The notes: generated by a model from the letters alone, not told the origin. Positions 13,255 through 26,449 are shown, counted from the stretch's first letter. The stretch: DNA of 64,000 nt from Sparassis latifolia (GCA_018466975.1 CM031554.1:372001-436000); one strand, 5' to 3'. Translations and numbers: made by a program.

Positions 13255-16200
13255 GGTACCGAAAGCCGCAAAAGAAAGAAGAAATCACGGAGGACGAAGA
13301 AAACGCTGTTGTACAACCGTGACCCTTCTCGAGGGGACGACGGGCGCTGGTAAAGATGGGCAAACAAGATTTGTGCGATGGTCATTGATCATTGCAAAAA
13401 TACCTCAAGCGGTCCGGCCTATCACATGACAGACGCTATAACGCGCTTGTGGCACCGACGCGTCCTTGGAGCGGCGAAGGGCAGATGTCGCCTGCAACCC
13501 AGTCCAGCGATTGTCCGTAAAATAACCAGAGTGCCCGAATTGCAAGCGAGTAAATCGGGCATGCGAACGTAAGGCCAGGTTTGTAGGATCGGGTGCGTCT
13601 GAAGTATGCAGATGTTGATGTCTTCAATAGATTGCATAAGTGAGTTAGTGTTTAGTGATGCTCTGTAGAACGTCAATAAGAATATGCAGAGCATTAAAAA
13701 GAAAGTACACACATGAGGGAAGAACTTGAGGGCACATGGATCTCGCGCGTCTGCTTTTTCTGCGTGCTATGGCCAGACTTCTGCGTCCCCGGAGGCCTCG
13801 AAACATATTTCCGACATAAAAAATCAGGCAAAGACATACAATGAAATTTATCTGAAATAAGTTTGCAGCAATGGCGGGGGCGAATACTCCCCTGTAGTCA
13901 GTTACTTTTTCATGCGTAGGCGTCAGATATGTGCCCCGCTGTCCAAATTAGTGCTAGACAGTAGCCGCCCGTAGTGGTGAGAGCATGAGCAACTACACCA
14001 GTAAGAAAATTCACGAGAGCTCGATAAGCCTTCTGCATCAGTTGCTAGAAACTGACAACAAAGGTATGCGGCGGGAGCCTCTCGCTCGGCGCACAATATT
14101 TTGGCAGGAGAGGAATTTCGAACTCCGTGGCTCAGACGCTCGCGTGCGTACTTCATTGCCTCCAGTAAATTTTCAATCATTTTTCTTACACACATCCACC
14201 ATCTCTCGCGGTCGTCCTCTCCCAAAAATTAACCATTCGATGTTCGGATGTCCAAACAACTCCTTGGAAAAGACTCCCATTTTTCTTAACCCAGAATCGT
14301 TCAGTAAATAGGCTGGGGAATTATTCTCAGCGGGACTGAGTGCGCTTTTTTTTTCTACCTGTGGTTCCCGGACGGCGAAAATTTCTATGGACACGTAGGC
14401 TGTGTCTTACATCGATGTGTCCATCTGCACAGGCGTTTGCGGGTCATGTACATTATTGACGGACCAGTGTCTTCGAGGTATGTCTTCTTCTGTAGGCTCT
14501 TATTTCTGTCCGTCAATGCGGTCCTCCGTATGTGGAGTCATAGTATATTTGTCCCGTGCTTCCGTTTCTTTCGGCTTTCTGTACTCAAATATTCTGTGAG
14601 CATACTCCCTTTGACCTCGGCAGAACAACGTCTTACAGGCGTTCCGTTATAGTTATGGTCTTCCACCGTCATTTCGGCCTCTATACTCCGAAATTCTTGC
14701 CTTCGGTGAGAACAATCTATCATCCGCTACTCACACATATCCACTCCCAGCGTCCTTCCAGCAGGCTGCGTGTGCCCTCAACCTTGTCGGAAGCGCGACC
14801 GTGCATCTCTACACCAATCACATCTCGAGGCGGGATTGGCTTCAGCGTCGCCTTTGTCAGCCTAGCGAGCATCTCTCGACTCATCTCTAATTATGGACAC
14901 GACGTTCCCAGATCAGCTCCCAGGATCGCACCCGAACACGCCCTTCTCAAGGAGAGTTTGGCTTCAGCGTCGCCTTCGTCAGCCTACGGAGCACCTCTCG
15001 ACTCCTCACTAATTCTGGACACGATGCTCCCAGATCAACTCCCAGGACCGCACCCGAACACACCGCACAACATCATCAGCGGGCAGCCCCATTGCTATCC
15101 TCGCGCCAACGCATCTCCGTTCCCTCCTGTCCGCGCAGATGCCGCAGCACGCCGCACCGCACCCCCGCACCCCTTGCGCATGGCGCGCGCTTCCGTGAAC
15201 CCACGCCGTGTGTTCCACGGCAAGTTCCCTACGCACCCCCGTTCTCAGACAGGTCTATGGCATCACACGCGTGGTGGACGGATTCGCTCGCTTCTGCCTC
15301 GTGTTATAGGCGTTTGACGTTAACCTACCTGCGCGCTATCACTCACTTCTGCACTGATGGTCTGCCATACGTCTGTTCCGGTCATCGGAAGAGCCTGATA
15401 CTGCTCCCGGCGCACGGGTATACAGCTTGGCCGGGAGTCTTCTGGTATTTTCTGGTGGACTCGAGTCGGCGAGTGGCCTCCTGTCGTGCTCTCGATGTTC
15501 AGGTGTTCAACGCTGCTGAAACTCACCCCCGAGTCAACACTTTGTCACTCGGAGCCGTGGTAACTTTTAAGTTCCAGCGCTACATTTGTATACCCTGACT
15601 CGTGCGCGTCTGCGCTCGATCCTCGAGGCCTCTCTGAGGCACTCCACGCCAGAACTCCCATGCACGAGGCTCTGGCATCCTGATACCCTTACGCAGGCAC
15701 GACACGCGGATGCTGCGCGCGCTCCCCACCCATCGCTAACCCATCTCCGACGTGCGTTTCAATCCCCACTCTGCGGTCGATGGACGGACGCCCTACTTGT
15801 GATCTGCGCATGATTGTCTAGATGTGCTGTGTGGATACCTCGGCGATGTCTAACGGACTCGAGACACTTACGTCGGCGTCCGCGCTCTGCAGCATCGGAA
15901 GATGGTCCCATCAAAGTGAGAGGGCATGAGAACGATGAGCTGCGTGCGCTCTGCACGACCGCTTGCTAATCTCCATCCTCCGCCGACTGCCTCGCCGCAC
16001 GCGTTAACGCGTTATTACGTCTCTGTGCCTCAAACCTGTCCATCTGACTCTCGAGGAACTCGCAGACCTATCGGGGTGGACTACCAACTCGCGTGGAACC
16101 AGAGAACGAAACCCGCCAAACAAATGCCCAACGAGGCGAAAGCAAACTCTACTACAGTGGCTACTCTCCACACACGGCCGAAAATGACAATGGCACGGTG

Positions 16201-17142
16201 TTTTGCACACCTCACCCATCTCCAGCAGGGCCGCGATCCGCAATCGAAATGGAGCTCTACGGCACATCGATGACAGTTACTGCAACTTGACTTCCAAAGG
16301 CATGCAGGCAGGTGGTGCATAAGAACGGACGCACCGCGCCGTGCACGCACGAACGCGAGCGCAATGTCGTGTATTAGCGGTGCCGTACGGGATGCGAGGT
16401 AAGTACTCGAGTAACTAATAGGTGTCACGGAGCGCCGCACGTACATACATACATAACCGACAACACATGTACGCGTACGTAGCACAACTGACATAATTTT
16501 GGGGGTGGGGCAATATTAGGTGGGGCAGCGCGCGCAGCGCGCACGCGTGCGGGGACGGAAGCACAAACGCAAAAGCGAGATAACCAAGGCTGGACGGCAC
16601 AGACAGACGGATCGGACAAATCGAGCAGAGTCGAGAGACGGGAGGAGCGGAGACGAATCGACGACGGACGACGAACCAGACACGAGCGCACGATAAACCA
16701 ACGATGGACCCGAAACTGTGGGGGTCGGGCGCGAGAGGCGGTAAGGAGATACAGTGAATACGTAGATCGACGACGCTGGACCGCAGGAGGGATGCGAGAG
16801 AGATAAACGAGTCGAGAGATGGAACGCAACGGGATGGATACGACGGGATGGCGAGATGGGATAGTAGACAGAAAAACACGACAAAGCATTATGCAGCATA
16901 GGATAAGAAGTATCACAGAATTTACTTTTTTAATGTGGTGGTGGAGTGGACCCAGCGGCGGGTTGCGGGGCTGAATTGTGTACGAAACCCGTGGGTGACG
17001 CACGCACATCGCGCAGAGGACGGCCAACCCACCACCACTGAACCAAAATCTATGGACATAGAAAAATCGCCGCCGGTATACTGATACAAATTTGGACGCC
17101 CGGCTTGATCTTCCTGGCTGACCCCTACGCACGAGATGCGCG
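13255..17142. other. Gene-poor region with decayed repeat
   Basis: About 3.9 kb without a recognisable gene. It holds the transporter promoter at the left edge, an imperfect tandem duplication at 14838-15064, a short ACAT repeat near 16441-16455, and probably the 3' UTR of the Sfp1-like gene at the right edge. Long open frames (253 codons at 14556-15317 on plus, 235 codons at 16425-17132 on minus) show low-complexity Ser/Pro/Arg-rich translations without domains, as expected of GC-rich non-coding DNA. Confidence 0.5.
14838..15064. repeat. Imperfect tandem duplication, period 122 bp
   Basis: The unit beginning GGCTTCAGCGTCGCCTT at 14838 recurs at 14960 with scattered mismatches. The two copies run through ATGGACACGACGTTCCCAGA and CTGGACACGATGCTCCCAGA to the sequence CACCCGAACAC near 15064. 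The differences are mainly single-base substitutions, so the duplication is not recent. No terminal repeats mark it as a complete mobile element. Confidence 0.75.
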
Positions 17143-19037
17143 TCACTTGGACATCAGGTAAGAGGGGACCGCGTTGATGGGGGCACCAAGCTGCTCCTGC
17201 TGCACACCGTACGCTGGAGGCACCATCGATACGGACTGATACGATGGCGGGAGCACGGACGCCGTAACGTAACTGGTCGCAGAGGGAGCCCGCGATATCG
17301 ATGGCGTAGCAAGAGGCGATGACGTGTTCGAAGCAGAGGCCATAGACGGCGTCGAGTGCCGTGAAGAGTGAGTGGAATGCGACTTGTTGTGCTGCAGACA
17401 CTCATGCTGTCCGCTCGCGAGCAGTGCCAGCCCGATCGCGCCGTGGTCGCCGGAGTGCTGGTAATGATATCCTGGACCCATTGATTAGCATCACGATCAG
17501 ACTGACAGGAACCGCCTGTAGCACATACTGAGACCATTCATGTTCTTGTACCGCCTCTGACACTCGCCGATACCGCACGCGTACGGCCGTAATCTCCGTT
17601 CGGCCTCCTTCTCAACCTCGCGCAGCTCCGCATCGCTAATAACCTCGCCATCCTGATCCTTGCGCTTCGACGCGAGCAAAGCCTGTATGTGCTCGAGGTC
17701 CTTCGGCGGCGCAAAGTTACAGGACCCGTGCGTCATGTGGTACTTGAGACCGTTCGCCTGCTTGTACGACTTGTTGCAGTTTGGCTTCGGACACCGGAAG
17801 GGCTTGAAAGGAGCAGAGACGTAGCAGGGCGCGACAACGTAGTACTTGCGCGCGCAGTCTGGTTGGCAGTCGCTGTCGATGTTGACGTGGACGGCTGCGC
17901 TGCGCTGCGGAACGTCGAGGTAGCGGGGGCCGGCGAGGTGACGCGTGAAGAGGCCGGCGTGCTGTCAGGGGTCGATCCCGTGCTGTCATTCAAGAGAAGA
18001 GCCGGGGGTAAGCACGTTGAGCGCATGCCGTAATGGTTAGGATCCGACTGCGAGGAGTCTTGCGAGGCCGAGGTGGTGGGCATAGCAGAAGGTGCGTGTG
18101 CACCTGGCAAGAGGGTCGAATAATCAGAATACGCGTACGCGTTGAACGGTTCCTGACCGGTAATCGAGGAACGCATAGCAGGCGAAAATGCGACAGCAAG
18201 CGAAGAATGTCCCGAGCGTGACGGGAGAACAGTGGTCGTGTCGAACGCCGAGATCGGCGCGGGATGCGGTGACGAGCATGTGGATGCTGGGGCAGAGCCA
18301 CCGTACATCGACGAGCTTGGATAGGCAGAGAGTGGCGTCGAGATTGGAGTGTCTGGTGGAGAGGGGGCTCCCGACGACGGAGCGCTAGCGTGGTCCATGT
18401 CGAGCTCCATGTCGTCAGGATCGAAGGAACCCTGATGGTACATCGGCGCTGGAACGCCACGGGCTTCAGAGAGGTACGAAGCTTGGGGCTGTGGCGCGAC
18501 AGGAGTCATCGGCACTTGCGGAGCATACGGATCCACAACCACGACGTGGCACTCCTCGAAGTGTTCCACGAGGGCGTGTAAGTCCGTCAGGTTCAAGCCA
18601 CAGCATTGATAATCACGACACTGTATGCCGTCGGAATCGGCTTACGCACTTCATGAATGAACAATACTCACCAGCTCGTCCTGGCGTTCGAATGCACTGA
18701 AGGCGTTCACAATGGAACCGTGATCGCTTTCTATAGACGAGGACATTCTTCCGAATTTGAACTCATTCGGACTGGGATGACAACGTTTCTGAGATGAGAT
18801 GTCATCATCTGCGACGCGGTGTACTCACTCTAGTGGCCCCAAGAGCTGTCCGGGTGACACGCCAGGATAGAACCGGCTGCCGAAGGAGCCCGCGCGCCAT
18901 GATATTGGAGAACCCAGGAAGCGACGGGTGTAGGATGCAGGATTAAGGGAACCTTGCTGGCCGGTGAAGGAGCCAGTGCCCATGAAGATATCGTTGTTGT
19001 CCGAAGATGGGAAAGCGATGGGTTGAGCAGCAGCCAT
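17143..19037 (-). CDS. SFP1: Sfp1-like C2H2 zinc-finger transcription factor, apparent frameshift
   Basis: Resembles the fungal Sfp1 family, nuclear zinc-finger regulators linked to ribosome biogenesis and growth control. Exon 1 starts at 19037 (MAAAQPIAFPSSDNND). Later exons give RMSSSIESDHGSIVNAFSAF and an N-terminal finger with C-C-H-H spacing (QCCGLNLTDLHALVEHFEEC). A long Ser/Pro/Thr-rich linker follows. The split C-terminal fingers are CPKPNCNKSYKQANGLKYHM and, across an intron, RPYACGIGECQRRYKNMNGL followed by YHYQHSGDHGAIGLALL. The linker frame (ending RPATSLLLS) and the finger frame (KPFRCPKPN) meet at about 17804 but are one base out of register. Restoring one A in TCAAGCCC would join them. 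Hence the coding call is real but this copy may be broken or misassembled. Confidence 0.82.
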
Positions 19038-22000
19038 GTTCGGATCGTAGTCTGACCAGGAAGAAGCCAGGATGAATATACAATGACCCGGATGAGGGGA
19101 AGAGGGGGGTCTAGAGCCTGCTAGTCGAGAGGAAGGTCGTGCTCGTCGTCGTGAACGTCGACGGGAGTCGGGAGGAGGGGAGGGAGGATGCGGAGATGAT
19201 GGGACAGACGATCGGGTAATATAGTACTTGCCAGCAGGCGCCACCTTCGCAATTCGGAATTCGGGGTCCAAATATCGCTAAATAAGGCCAAATACTGGTT
19301 CCAGTTCCCACGCATTGTTGGCTCCAATACCCACAAGCCCGAAGCCGCCTTGCCTCCGGATTCGCCCTCGTGCCGTACCAAACTCCCAAAGTCTCGTGCT
19401 CGTGCGCAGGTCTCCCATCTCTGCAGTCTGCTGTCTCACCTTGGCTCTGCCCTGCAGGAACATCCACTGCCGCTGTCACAAGTCGCCGCACGGCCAGCGG
19501 GCACGGCGGATCAATAACTGGTACATACGATGCTGCAGAATATCGTGAGCGTGCGATCGAAACACGCATACGCTACTCGTCGCACGCCCCCCACGGTGCA
19601 AGCGGGGAGTGTAAGTTGCATCAGCACACCGCTGCTATTGAGATGCCCATCAGCAACCCGGCTGGCTCGTCGATGGCGGCCTTCATCATGACGTTTCACT
19701 CGCATGCCCATCGAGGGCACACATCGCTGCTGCCTCTCCATTTCGCTCCATTATCCACAGAAATATTATTACTTACTTAGACTGATGGGCTCCTCGTGCT
19801 TGGCTTCTCCTTGTGTGCGCGACGCGTAGCGCGCTTCCATGTCGCTAGCTGCGATGCGGAACGTCGGGACGTGATCTATCTACGCGCTCCTCCCTCCTGG
19901 TTGTCGTGCCAATTGTGCTGCCCCAGTGCAGTTCGTCTGCGGGTTGTAATATCCACAGCAGGATACTCGACACTTGCTCGACACGGTTAGGATTTGCCGA
20001 CAGCCGCACTACCCCCGCCCGCCCTCGAGTGCGCGCGCCACGTCGTCGGCAGAGATTTCTGGGACATGGATCTTCTGGATCTACAAGGGCGGCTGTCCGG
20101 CCGGCCCATGCCGGTAGACGGCCACCGTTGATTGCCGGACGAGGCGCCGTTCCCTGCACAGCCGTAAGCAATGCACCTCACTCGACAACAGCCCACGCCG
20201 ACGCTCTCGAACCTCGGACCATACACACCGCTTCGCGTCATACTGAACTCTTCGCATTCCGAATGTTTTTGACGTTGCTGACGAAGCTCTGCACTGTCCA
20301 ACTCGGAGGGAAGCTGTCGAAACTTTGTCCGCTGCTGACTCTGCTGCTCTCAGATCCGTGCGTGGCCGCGGCGGCTGTTCATTGCTGGCGTGCTGTCTCT
20401 CCCCGCTGCAGTCGGGAGGCTGCTTGGAAGGTGTGTAACTCAGCCGGATGCAGCAACAAACAGTACACAAATGCACATTCGGCATTATTTACCCCCGACT
20501 CTGCAGAGTCTGGCGCGGGCGGGGCAGTTCCAGTGTACGCTCATCTCACCTCGCATCTGTCTTTGGTCTTGCGGAACCCCCGCAGTGCCGCGAGACCAGA
20601 GATTTCGTGATTCATGCAGCTGCGCACGTCCTCGAGCTTCTTGCATTTGGGTTGTGGCGCCGCGGTGGGGAGAATGTTTGCGCAGCAGCACCTCATGCAT
20701 CTATCAGTGCGCCGTCCGACTGGCCTCGCCGCACGCGAGCATATGCGCCGCCCAAAGCATCCCCCGCACACACACAGGCAAACCCGGTTTTTCCCTCTGA
20801 TGCAGAGTCTGGCGCGGGCGGGGCAGTTCCGGCGTATGCTCCTCGACTTCGCATTCGTCTCGGGGCTCGCGGCATCACTGACGCTGCGGGGCTCACGAAG
20901 CGGCGCACCCTGTGGAGACATTGTTTGCGCAGCAGCACCCCACGTATCTGTCAATGCGCCGTCAGACTGATCCCGCCGCGCGTGAGCGTACGCGTCGCCG
21001 TGCCGCGTCCAGCTGGCGGGCCGTCCCTGTGAGCGCAGTAATCCGTGCCCTCTCAGACGTTGCCCGCCTGGGAATCGTCGCGCGCCTGGACCGCGCACGC
21101 TGATACCCCCGCCCCGCTCTCGGGAGCACATTTCATTCTGCCACGACTGCTGCTGCCGCCATGTTCCAGTCACCCCGCCCGGGCTCAATTGTTTCCGCGT
21201 CCTCGTCGAGAGTGCACACGACGCTCGGCGCTCGCCGCAATCACATGTATTGATTTCCTGTCTTGTGAGCTCAGCTGTGTCCGCACACGCCCCGTCCGCA
21301 GTGGTAGATGACCTTGTCGCACCACGCGCATGCTGCACCGCTCCGTGTGCTCACTCCAACATTCATAGCATAGCGTTTGATCGGAGAGGCTCCGAGCTCT
21401 TGTTTTCATGTCCGTGCCGTGGCCCCTCGATGTAATCGTGGTCACCTCCACTTCGCGCTCCAATCTTCCGAGTTCCTTGCCCAAAGACGTTGCCGCTAGA
21501 CGAGTGGGGCTCGGAAGTTACCGCGTCTTACGAAGACAAGCACCTTCCTACTTCGGCGAAGGCGGGCACTTTTCCCAGCCGCTTCGTAGTCGCGAGATTA
21601 GAATTTGAGAGCACCTCGCGAATTATGCCCATCGACTCGATCGTCCTCGATCATTCCGCGACGGGGCGGTTAACTTTTTTGCGGTTGCAAGGTGCGTTTC
21701 AGCCAGGTTTCACCTCCGCTCCCCCGAAATAGTTCTCAAGGCAGACGTGCAGAATTAGGAGTCTTGACATGTTGTGATATGTTCCAGCAGTCCTCAACCT
21801 TTGTAACCCAAACCAACGCCGTGCACTCACACCTCCTGAGATCCCGATCACATACAGCACACCCGCCGCACTGTGCGCCAGGCAGAACGCGCACCCGCCT
21901 TCGCGCGAGACCACTGCGACACGGTGACATCACCCGCTGCGGAATAGCGCGCTATCCCAATCGGGCGCGGTGTATTCCATTGGACCGGGGTCAGTAAGCC

Positions 22001-25000
22001 GCACTCACCGCTCCATGCTCGCAGCTTCGCGGAGGCGCTGACAGAGCCGCTGCCCGTGTCGCTTACGCAGGTGCGGACGGCTGAGTGGGGAGTGCGCGTC
22101 TCCGGCGTTGGCGCCCTCGGACCATGTCGGACGGTGAGATTCCCGTCCGCTTCTGCGATCTCGGACCTCTTCTTCGCGCTGCCATGTGCGCGTGGAGGCT
22201 GGCGTGCACCGCTTGGTGCATCGCTGTAATTTGGAATCGATGTGGTTCGACGTCAAATACTGCAGGCCCCGTCGTCGGTCCCGCAGTACGGGCGCCAGCA
22301 ATTGCAGCGGGCTACCGTATCGATCAGGCACTGGACGCGTTGTGGGTGCTTTGCGTGCCTAAGGGAATGGACACCCGACCGCGCACAAGGCTGCGACCCC
22401 TCGCTGCATCTTACGATGACGCTCACGCGTTCAACGTAGTCAGCTCGCAAGGCGAATTTTCTGAAATGACGTCGGCACATTGTCGCTTTGCAAGGTGTGT
22501 AGGTCCATCTTTGCTCGTACGCAGCGCTGAGAGAGCTGTGCACGTCTGCGAAAGCAAACCACAACGGTGCGTCCGAGGGGTGCTTCCATTGAAGACATTG
22601 TCATGCGTCCTGAGTGCCACTGCGACCGCGGCGTCAGTGGTGGGGTTGCAGTGGACTTGTTGTCTGAGCAACGCGGACGAGCGCGGTCGTCCATATGGGC
22701 GCGAAGCCGGACGCGCACAGCTCTTTCGAAAGGAGAACATTGACTGCACCCACAACGCCCGGGAGAACAACAACACCTCTGCGATCAAGTCGGATCCTTA
22801 GTAGCTGATCAGCGAGATTGTTCTGGATCTTCCTACAGCCTCAGCTTGAGGGGTCCGCTTAGCGGTGGACTTGCGATGACGATCTCCACGCGGTTCGGTC
22901 GCATGCAGGTGGTTATCTGTATCTAGCCGAGGCATCTAAGTTGCTCAAGCTATCCACATCTCATCGCCGCGTCGTGCGCACAGACCACTCTCTCGTCCAG
23001 CCGCACCGCCGTCCCATTGCCTCCGAGTATCTGTCAAGCTCAAACACCTACCGTCAGTTCGCGAGAACGTGCCGTCGGCCTGAGCATATGCGTCCGAATC
23101 GAGGGTCCTGACAAGAGCATGCCAACATGTGAACAAACTCACACCCCGGCGCTTGGGCGGAACTCAACCAGAGCCCAGGGCGTGGCGTCTCTGCAGTATC
23201 GACAGTGTGATCTCACGCTGCAGTGGTGTCACTTGCAGCAGCCAGTCGGCGGCTTCGACTGGAGGATCCGGACGGGCACCTCCGCGGCCGGCGAGCTGGC
23301 CGTGGCCCCGCGGACACTCGTATGTCCGAGTTGTTCCAGGTGAGGGAGCATCTGCTTCCGTCGAGTCCCCAGCATGCGAGCCTGGGCTCGCTCGCAGTGG
23401 CGGCCAGTAACATCCCAGCGCCGTTACTGTAACTTCGGGCTGACCTCGGTGCCGATGGCAGGGTCTCTTCTAGACATTGGATTATGGTATTAGACCTACT
23501 CCTAAATCCTTGAAGAAATGAAGCGCATAAGTACGTTGTACTCGCTCCGATGATGTAGGGACGGTCGCGCCGTCACGGGGTTCTTACAGTCACCAGAAGC
23601 ATAAAAATGGTAAGTCTGAAGGGTGTCCTGACGGCGACATCGACTCTGGTAAACGATGTTCCTGAGTTCGACTCGGGTCTGGCTTCTTAGAGGTGAGGAA
23701 GTGCGACTTTAAATTCTTCGTACGTAGTCGCGCACACTTCTCGCACACACAGAGAGATCCAGATGGTCGTTCTCCGAGCCCTATGTGTGCATTGCAACGT
23801 TCGTGGTGTCGACGCACACACCGCTCGAAGAGTGGAAGAACAAGAAGATCCAGAACTAGCGATGAGACTGCACGAACCCGAGCCTCGGAGTGTAAGGGGG
23901 ATAGACCGCGCTCACATCACAGTCCGTCCCATAATAGGTCGCACGCACATGACCGCGTTTTCCAACGCGTTTCTTCACTTGTGTTTCATTTCCGTTATTT
24001 TCCATTGTTACATACATGGTGATCAGAAGTGGCAGCTCAGACTCGGAGTGGCTCCCTAGGTAGTTTATATACCGAGTAGTTCTGATCTGGCTACCAAGCC
24101 TCTGAATACAAAGATCTCTCCCACTCATCTCTCGAGCCTGATGTACACTCGCTTCGGATTCTTCCCCTGTTTATCTCACTCCTCGGCCACAGTCTCTTGT
24201 CTTATCAGACTCGCACTACTGCCTGAGGCAGTCGGATACTCACACCGAGCCACACTTCCAGGGCTCCGGTCAGGATTTCTCGGTGGTGAGTTGATTGCCT
24301 CTGTCAATGTCATGTTCGTGGATATCGATTGTTAATCTCACAGGAAATTTACCAATGATGAACTTGACCAGAGGTTGATCCACACACCGATAAAGCGCGT
24401 GCATGTTTTGGGACGTAGATGGACCGCGCAGCTGCATGGACGTCCATCAAGCTTTTATGTCGTTAAGACCTCTGCATACATATAACGCGCTTCACGCATC
24501 TGAGATGCCTTATGTACGCGTTCTTGTGCACGCGGCTCTAGCGAGGATCCCATCCGAGTTCCTTTGTCAAGCAAAGGGTGGCTCCCACAGGTTTCTGGTA
24601 CCCGGTGCTAAGCAGGGGTCGACGCCTCCATTACGAGAGGAATGGCATCGTGGGGAAAAGGCGTGGGGGCGCTCCGTCGCGTAGGGGAAAGACGCTGACG
24701 ACGCACAAGCTATATTTACCGCCAGAACTCGTGTAACTTAGAGCTGGTGAAAACTTACAGAGGGTAAACTTGGAACTTGACCGTGCAAGTGAATGACAGA
24801 CGAGTACAAGCAGGTATCGGAGGCTCTGTATCTTTTGCTGGACATATGGACCCACATGGACCCACATGGCGTGCATTCACATACGCGCAGTGACGTGGAC
24901 ACAGTTGCAAGCACGTTATGCCTGAGGGATTTTCTAAGCCAGGTTTTTTCCACTTCGCAGCTGGATTTGCGAATAATTGAACACCAGCGCGCCAAGCGCA

Positions 25001-25413
25001 TACAATACGGGGAAACCTCGTCGGCGCCGCTCTTACCCAGTCCGTCTTCTCGCACCACCATATCACGAATCATGATGGATTCCGAGCTGACCCACGAGCG
25101 CACCAGGCGCCATCGCATCACCCGTCCCATGATGAGCAACACCCACGACACCTAAGGTATCGTGAATGTTCCTCACCAGCGGCGCGGCAGGCAACCGCGC
25201 TAAGCTAAGTACGATTCTGAATACATACGCGTACCGTAGTCCAATGCTGTCATCCCCACGTACCCCCGGCAATCCAACCGTGTCCACGGCCACGCGTCCA
25301 TTCCCAAGTTGTGACGGACGTGTGATCGCTCTTGCGGCGACTAACAGGGCAACAACGCCTGCCGGTCCATGGCTAAGAAGGCTAATCTATTAGAGGGAGG
25401 GCGTCCGGTCGTA
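19038..25413. other. 6.4-kb GC-rich gene desert with degenerate repeats
   Basis: No gene is recognisable on either strand between the Sfp1-like gene and TAF11. Long frames exist (265 codons at 20541-21338 minus, 234 at 19906-20610 plus, 238 at 22085-22801 plus) but overlap on opposite strands and translate to Arg/Ala/Cys-rich sequence without domains or splice logic. Part of the interval is an imperfect repeat (20501-21000). A minus-strand frame at 24738-25151 and its neighbour at 25063-25293 look slightly hydrophobic, but I cannot link them to any family. The left edge should contain the promoter and 5' UTR of the Sfp1-like gene. Confidence 0.5.
20501..21000. repeat. Degenerate dispersed/tandem repeat pair
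   Basis: TGCAGAGTCTGGCGCGGGCG at 20502 recurs at 20801 (offset 299). GTTTGCGCAGCAGCAC at 20676 recurs at 20943 (offset 267), followed by similar sequence around CAATGCGCCGTC. The two blocks keep their order but the offset changes by about 32 bases, so one copy has lost or gained sequence. Many substitutions separate the copies. It looks like the remains of an old tandem duplication or a decayed mobile element. Confidence 0.65.
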
Positions 25414-26449
25414 TCATCGCACGAAGAGTCGCTTGGAGCGGAGCGGACGCGCTGCACCCACGCGCCCGGTCTCCTGCTGGTACATTCTGTATGCTTCTCG
25501 CAGGTGGTCAGGCGACAGTGGCCCCGTGTCCCCGCGACGTTCTTGCACCCTCCGTGCTGCAGGAATGACCGTCAGCGCGCGTCCTCATGATCGTAACAAA
25601 AGGGCAGTGACGCACCTTTCTCGATGATCTCACCGACGAATACTTTGGAGAAACCGGCGACGATCTGGGCCACAGGCTGTGAGACCTGCTGACCGAGCGT
25701 TTGCTGGATGACCTAAAAGAACATGAGCCGAGATGAGACACCATGGGCGTTGTGACGACATACCTTGCGAACCGCCTGCTTCGGGAGCGCGTGTCGGCGA
25801 TATGCCTCGAACCGGTCGTACTGCGAAGGGCTGAGATTGTCCATGAGGACTCTGCACGGGAGCATATGACGTCAGTCTGAGGAGCGCGACGAAGGTATGG
25901 GTAACCGCACTTGAGATTATCCTTCGACTGACTCTGGAAGGACAATTGCGCAGAATAATCGTCATCCGCCATCGCAGGCAACAGCTCGTCCTCCCCTTCT
26001 CCCTCGTCCTCTCCGGGCACAGCAACACCCGGCGCGCCCACAGCTATTGCGACGTCTGCAGGTGGCGGAGCTGCCACAGGTGCTACCCCGGGCAGACTGA
26101 GTACGGTACCCGTCTCCGTTGCGAGCGGAGAGGTTCCCTGCTGCATCTGTCCCGCGGTAGGAGTTGTACTGTCACTAGTGGCGTATGGCGCTGTGGCCAC
26201 ATGCGCATTCGCGCTGCCTGGTGCAGGAAGCCACTGCAGCTCTGTCGGCTGGCTGGCCCCTGGACGTGGCGATTGTGAAGGTGGACGTGAGACGGTTGTG
26301 GACGGAGCTGCTGTAGCAGCTTTCGGTTTGCGTCCGCGCTTCGCACCTGTCCCTCGCCCGGCACCGCCTCCTCGCGGGGGTGCTGCTGGATTGGATGCGA
26401 TGAACGGTCGTTCTGGCGCGGGATACGTTACAAATGGTGAACCACTCAT
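25414..26449 (-). CDS. TAF11: TFIID subunit TAF11
   Basis: Histone-fold subunit of TFIID (TAFII28 family), which pairs with TAF13 in the nucleus. The start at 26449 gives [17 protein letters not shown], followed by a long Pro/Ala/Ser-rich N-terminal region with an AT-hook-like basic patch ([11 protein letters not shown]) and an acidic stretch ([15 protein letters not shown]). The C-terminal histone fold runs over small exons: [52 protein letters not shown], and after an intron [20 protein letters not shown] with [10 protein letters not shown]. The stop at 25414-25416 follows KRLFVR. The N-terminal tail is longer than in yeast. The gene is divergent from the C2H2 gene at 26804, with a shared upstream region of about 350 bases. 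Confidence 0.92.

Noticed and set aside
14556..15317. 253-codon plus-strand frame containing a repeated peptide
   Set aside because: The repeat in the peptide only mirrors the 122-bp DNA duplication; composition is low-complexity Ser/Pro/Arg and no family is recognised.
16425..17132. 235-codon minus-strand frame
   Set aside because: Lies just downstream of the Sfp1-like stop, probably 3' UTR; no domain.
20541..21338. 265-codon minus-strand frame, overlapping a long plus-strand frame
   Set aside because: GC-rich repeat DNA gives long frames on both strands by chance; no domain or splice signals.
22085..22801. 238-codon plus-strand frame
   Set aside because: Arg/Ala/Cys-rich translation without recognisable motif, in the gene desert.
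23605..23690. tRNA-like fragment with a good T-arm (CCTGA-GTTCGAC-TCGGG near 23650-23670)
   Set aside because: A 5-7 bp acceptor can partly be drawn, but there is no convincing D-arm or normal anticodon arm.
24738..25293. Two overlapping minus-strand frames with some hydrophobic residues near 25.1 kb
   Set aside because: Considered as a possible membrane-protein relic, but no family motif could be found and the frames do not join through good splice sites.
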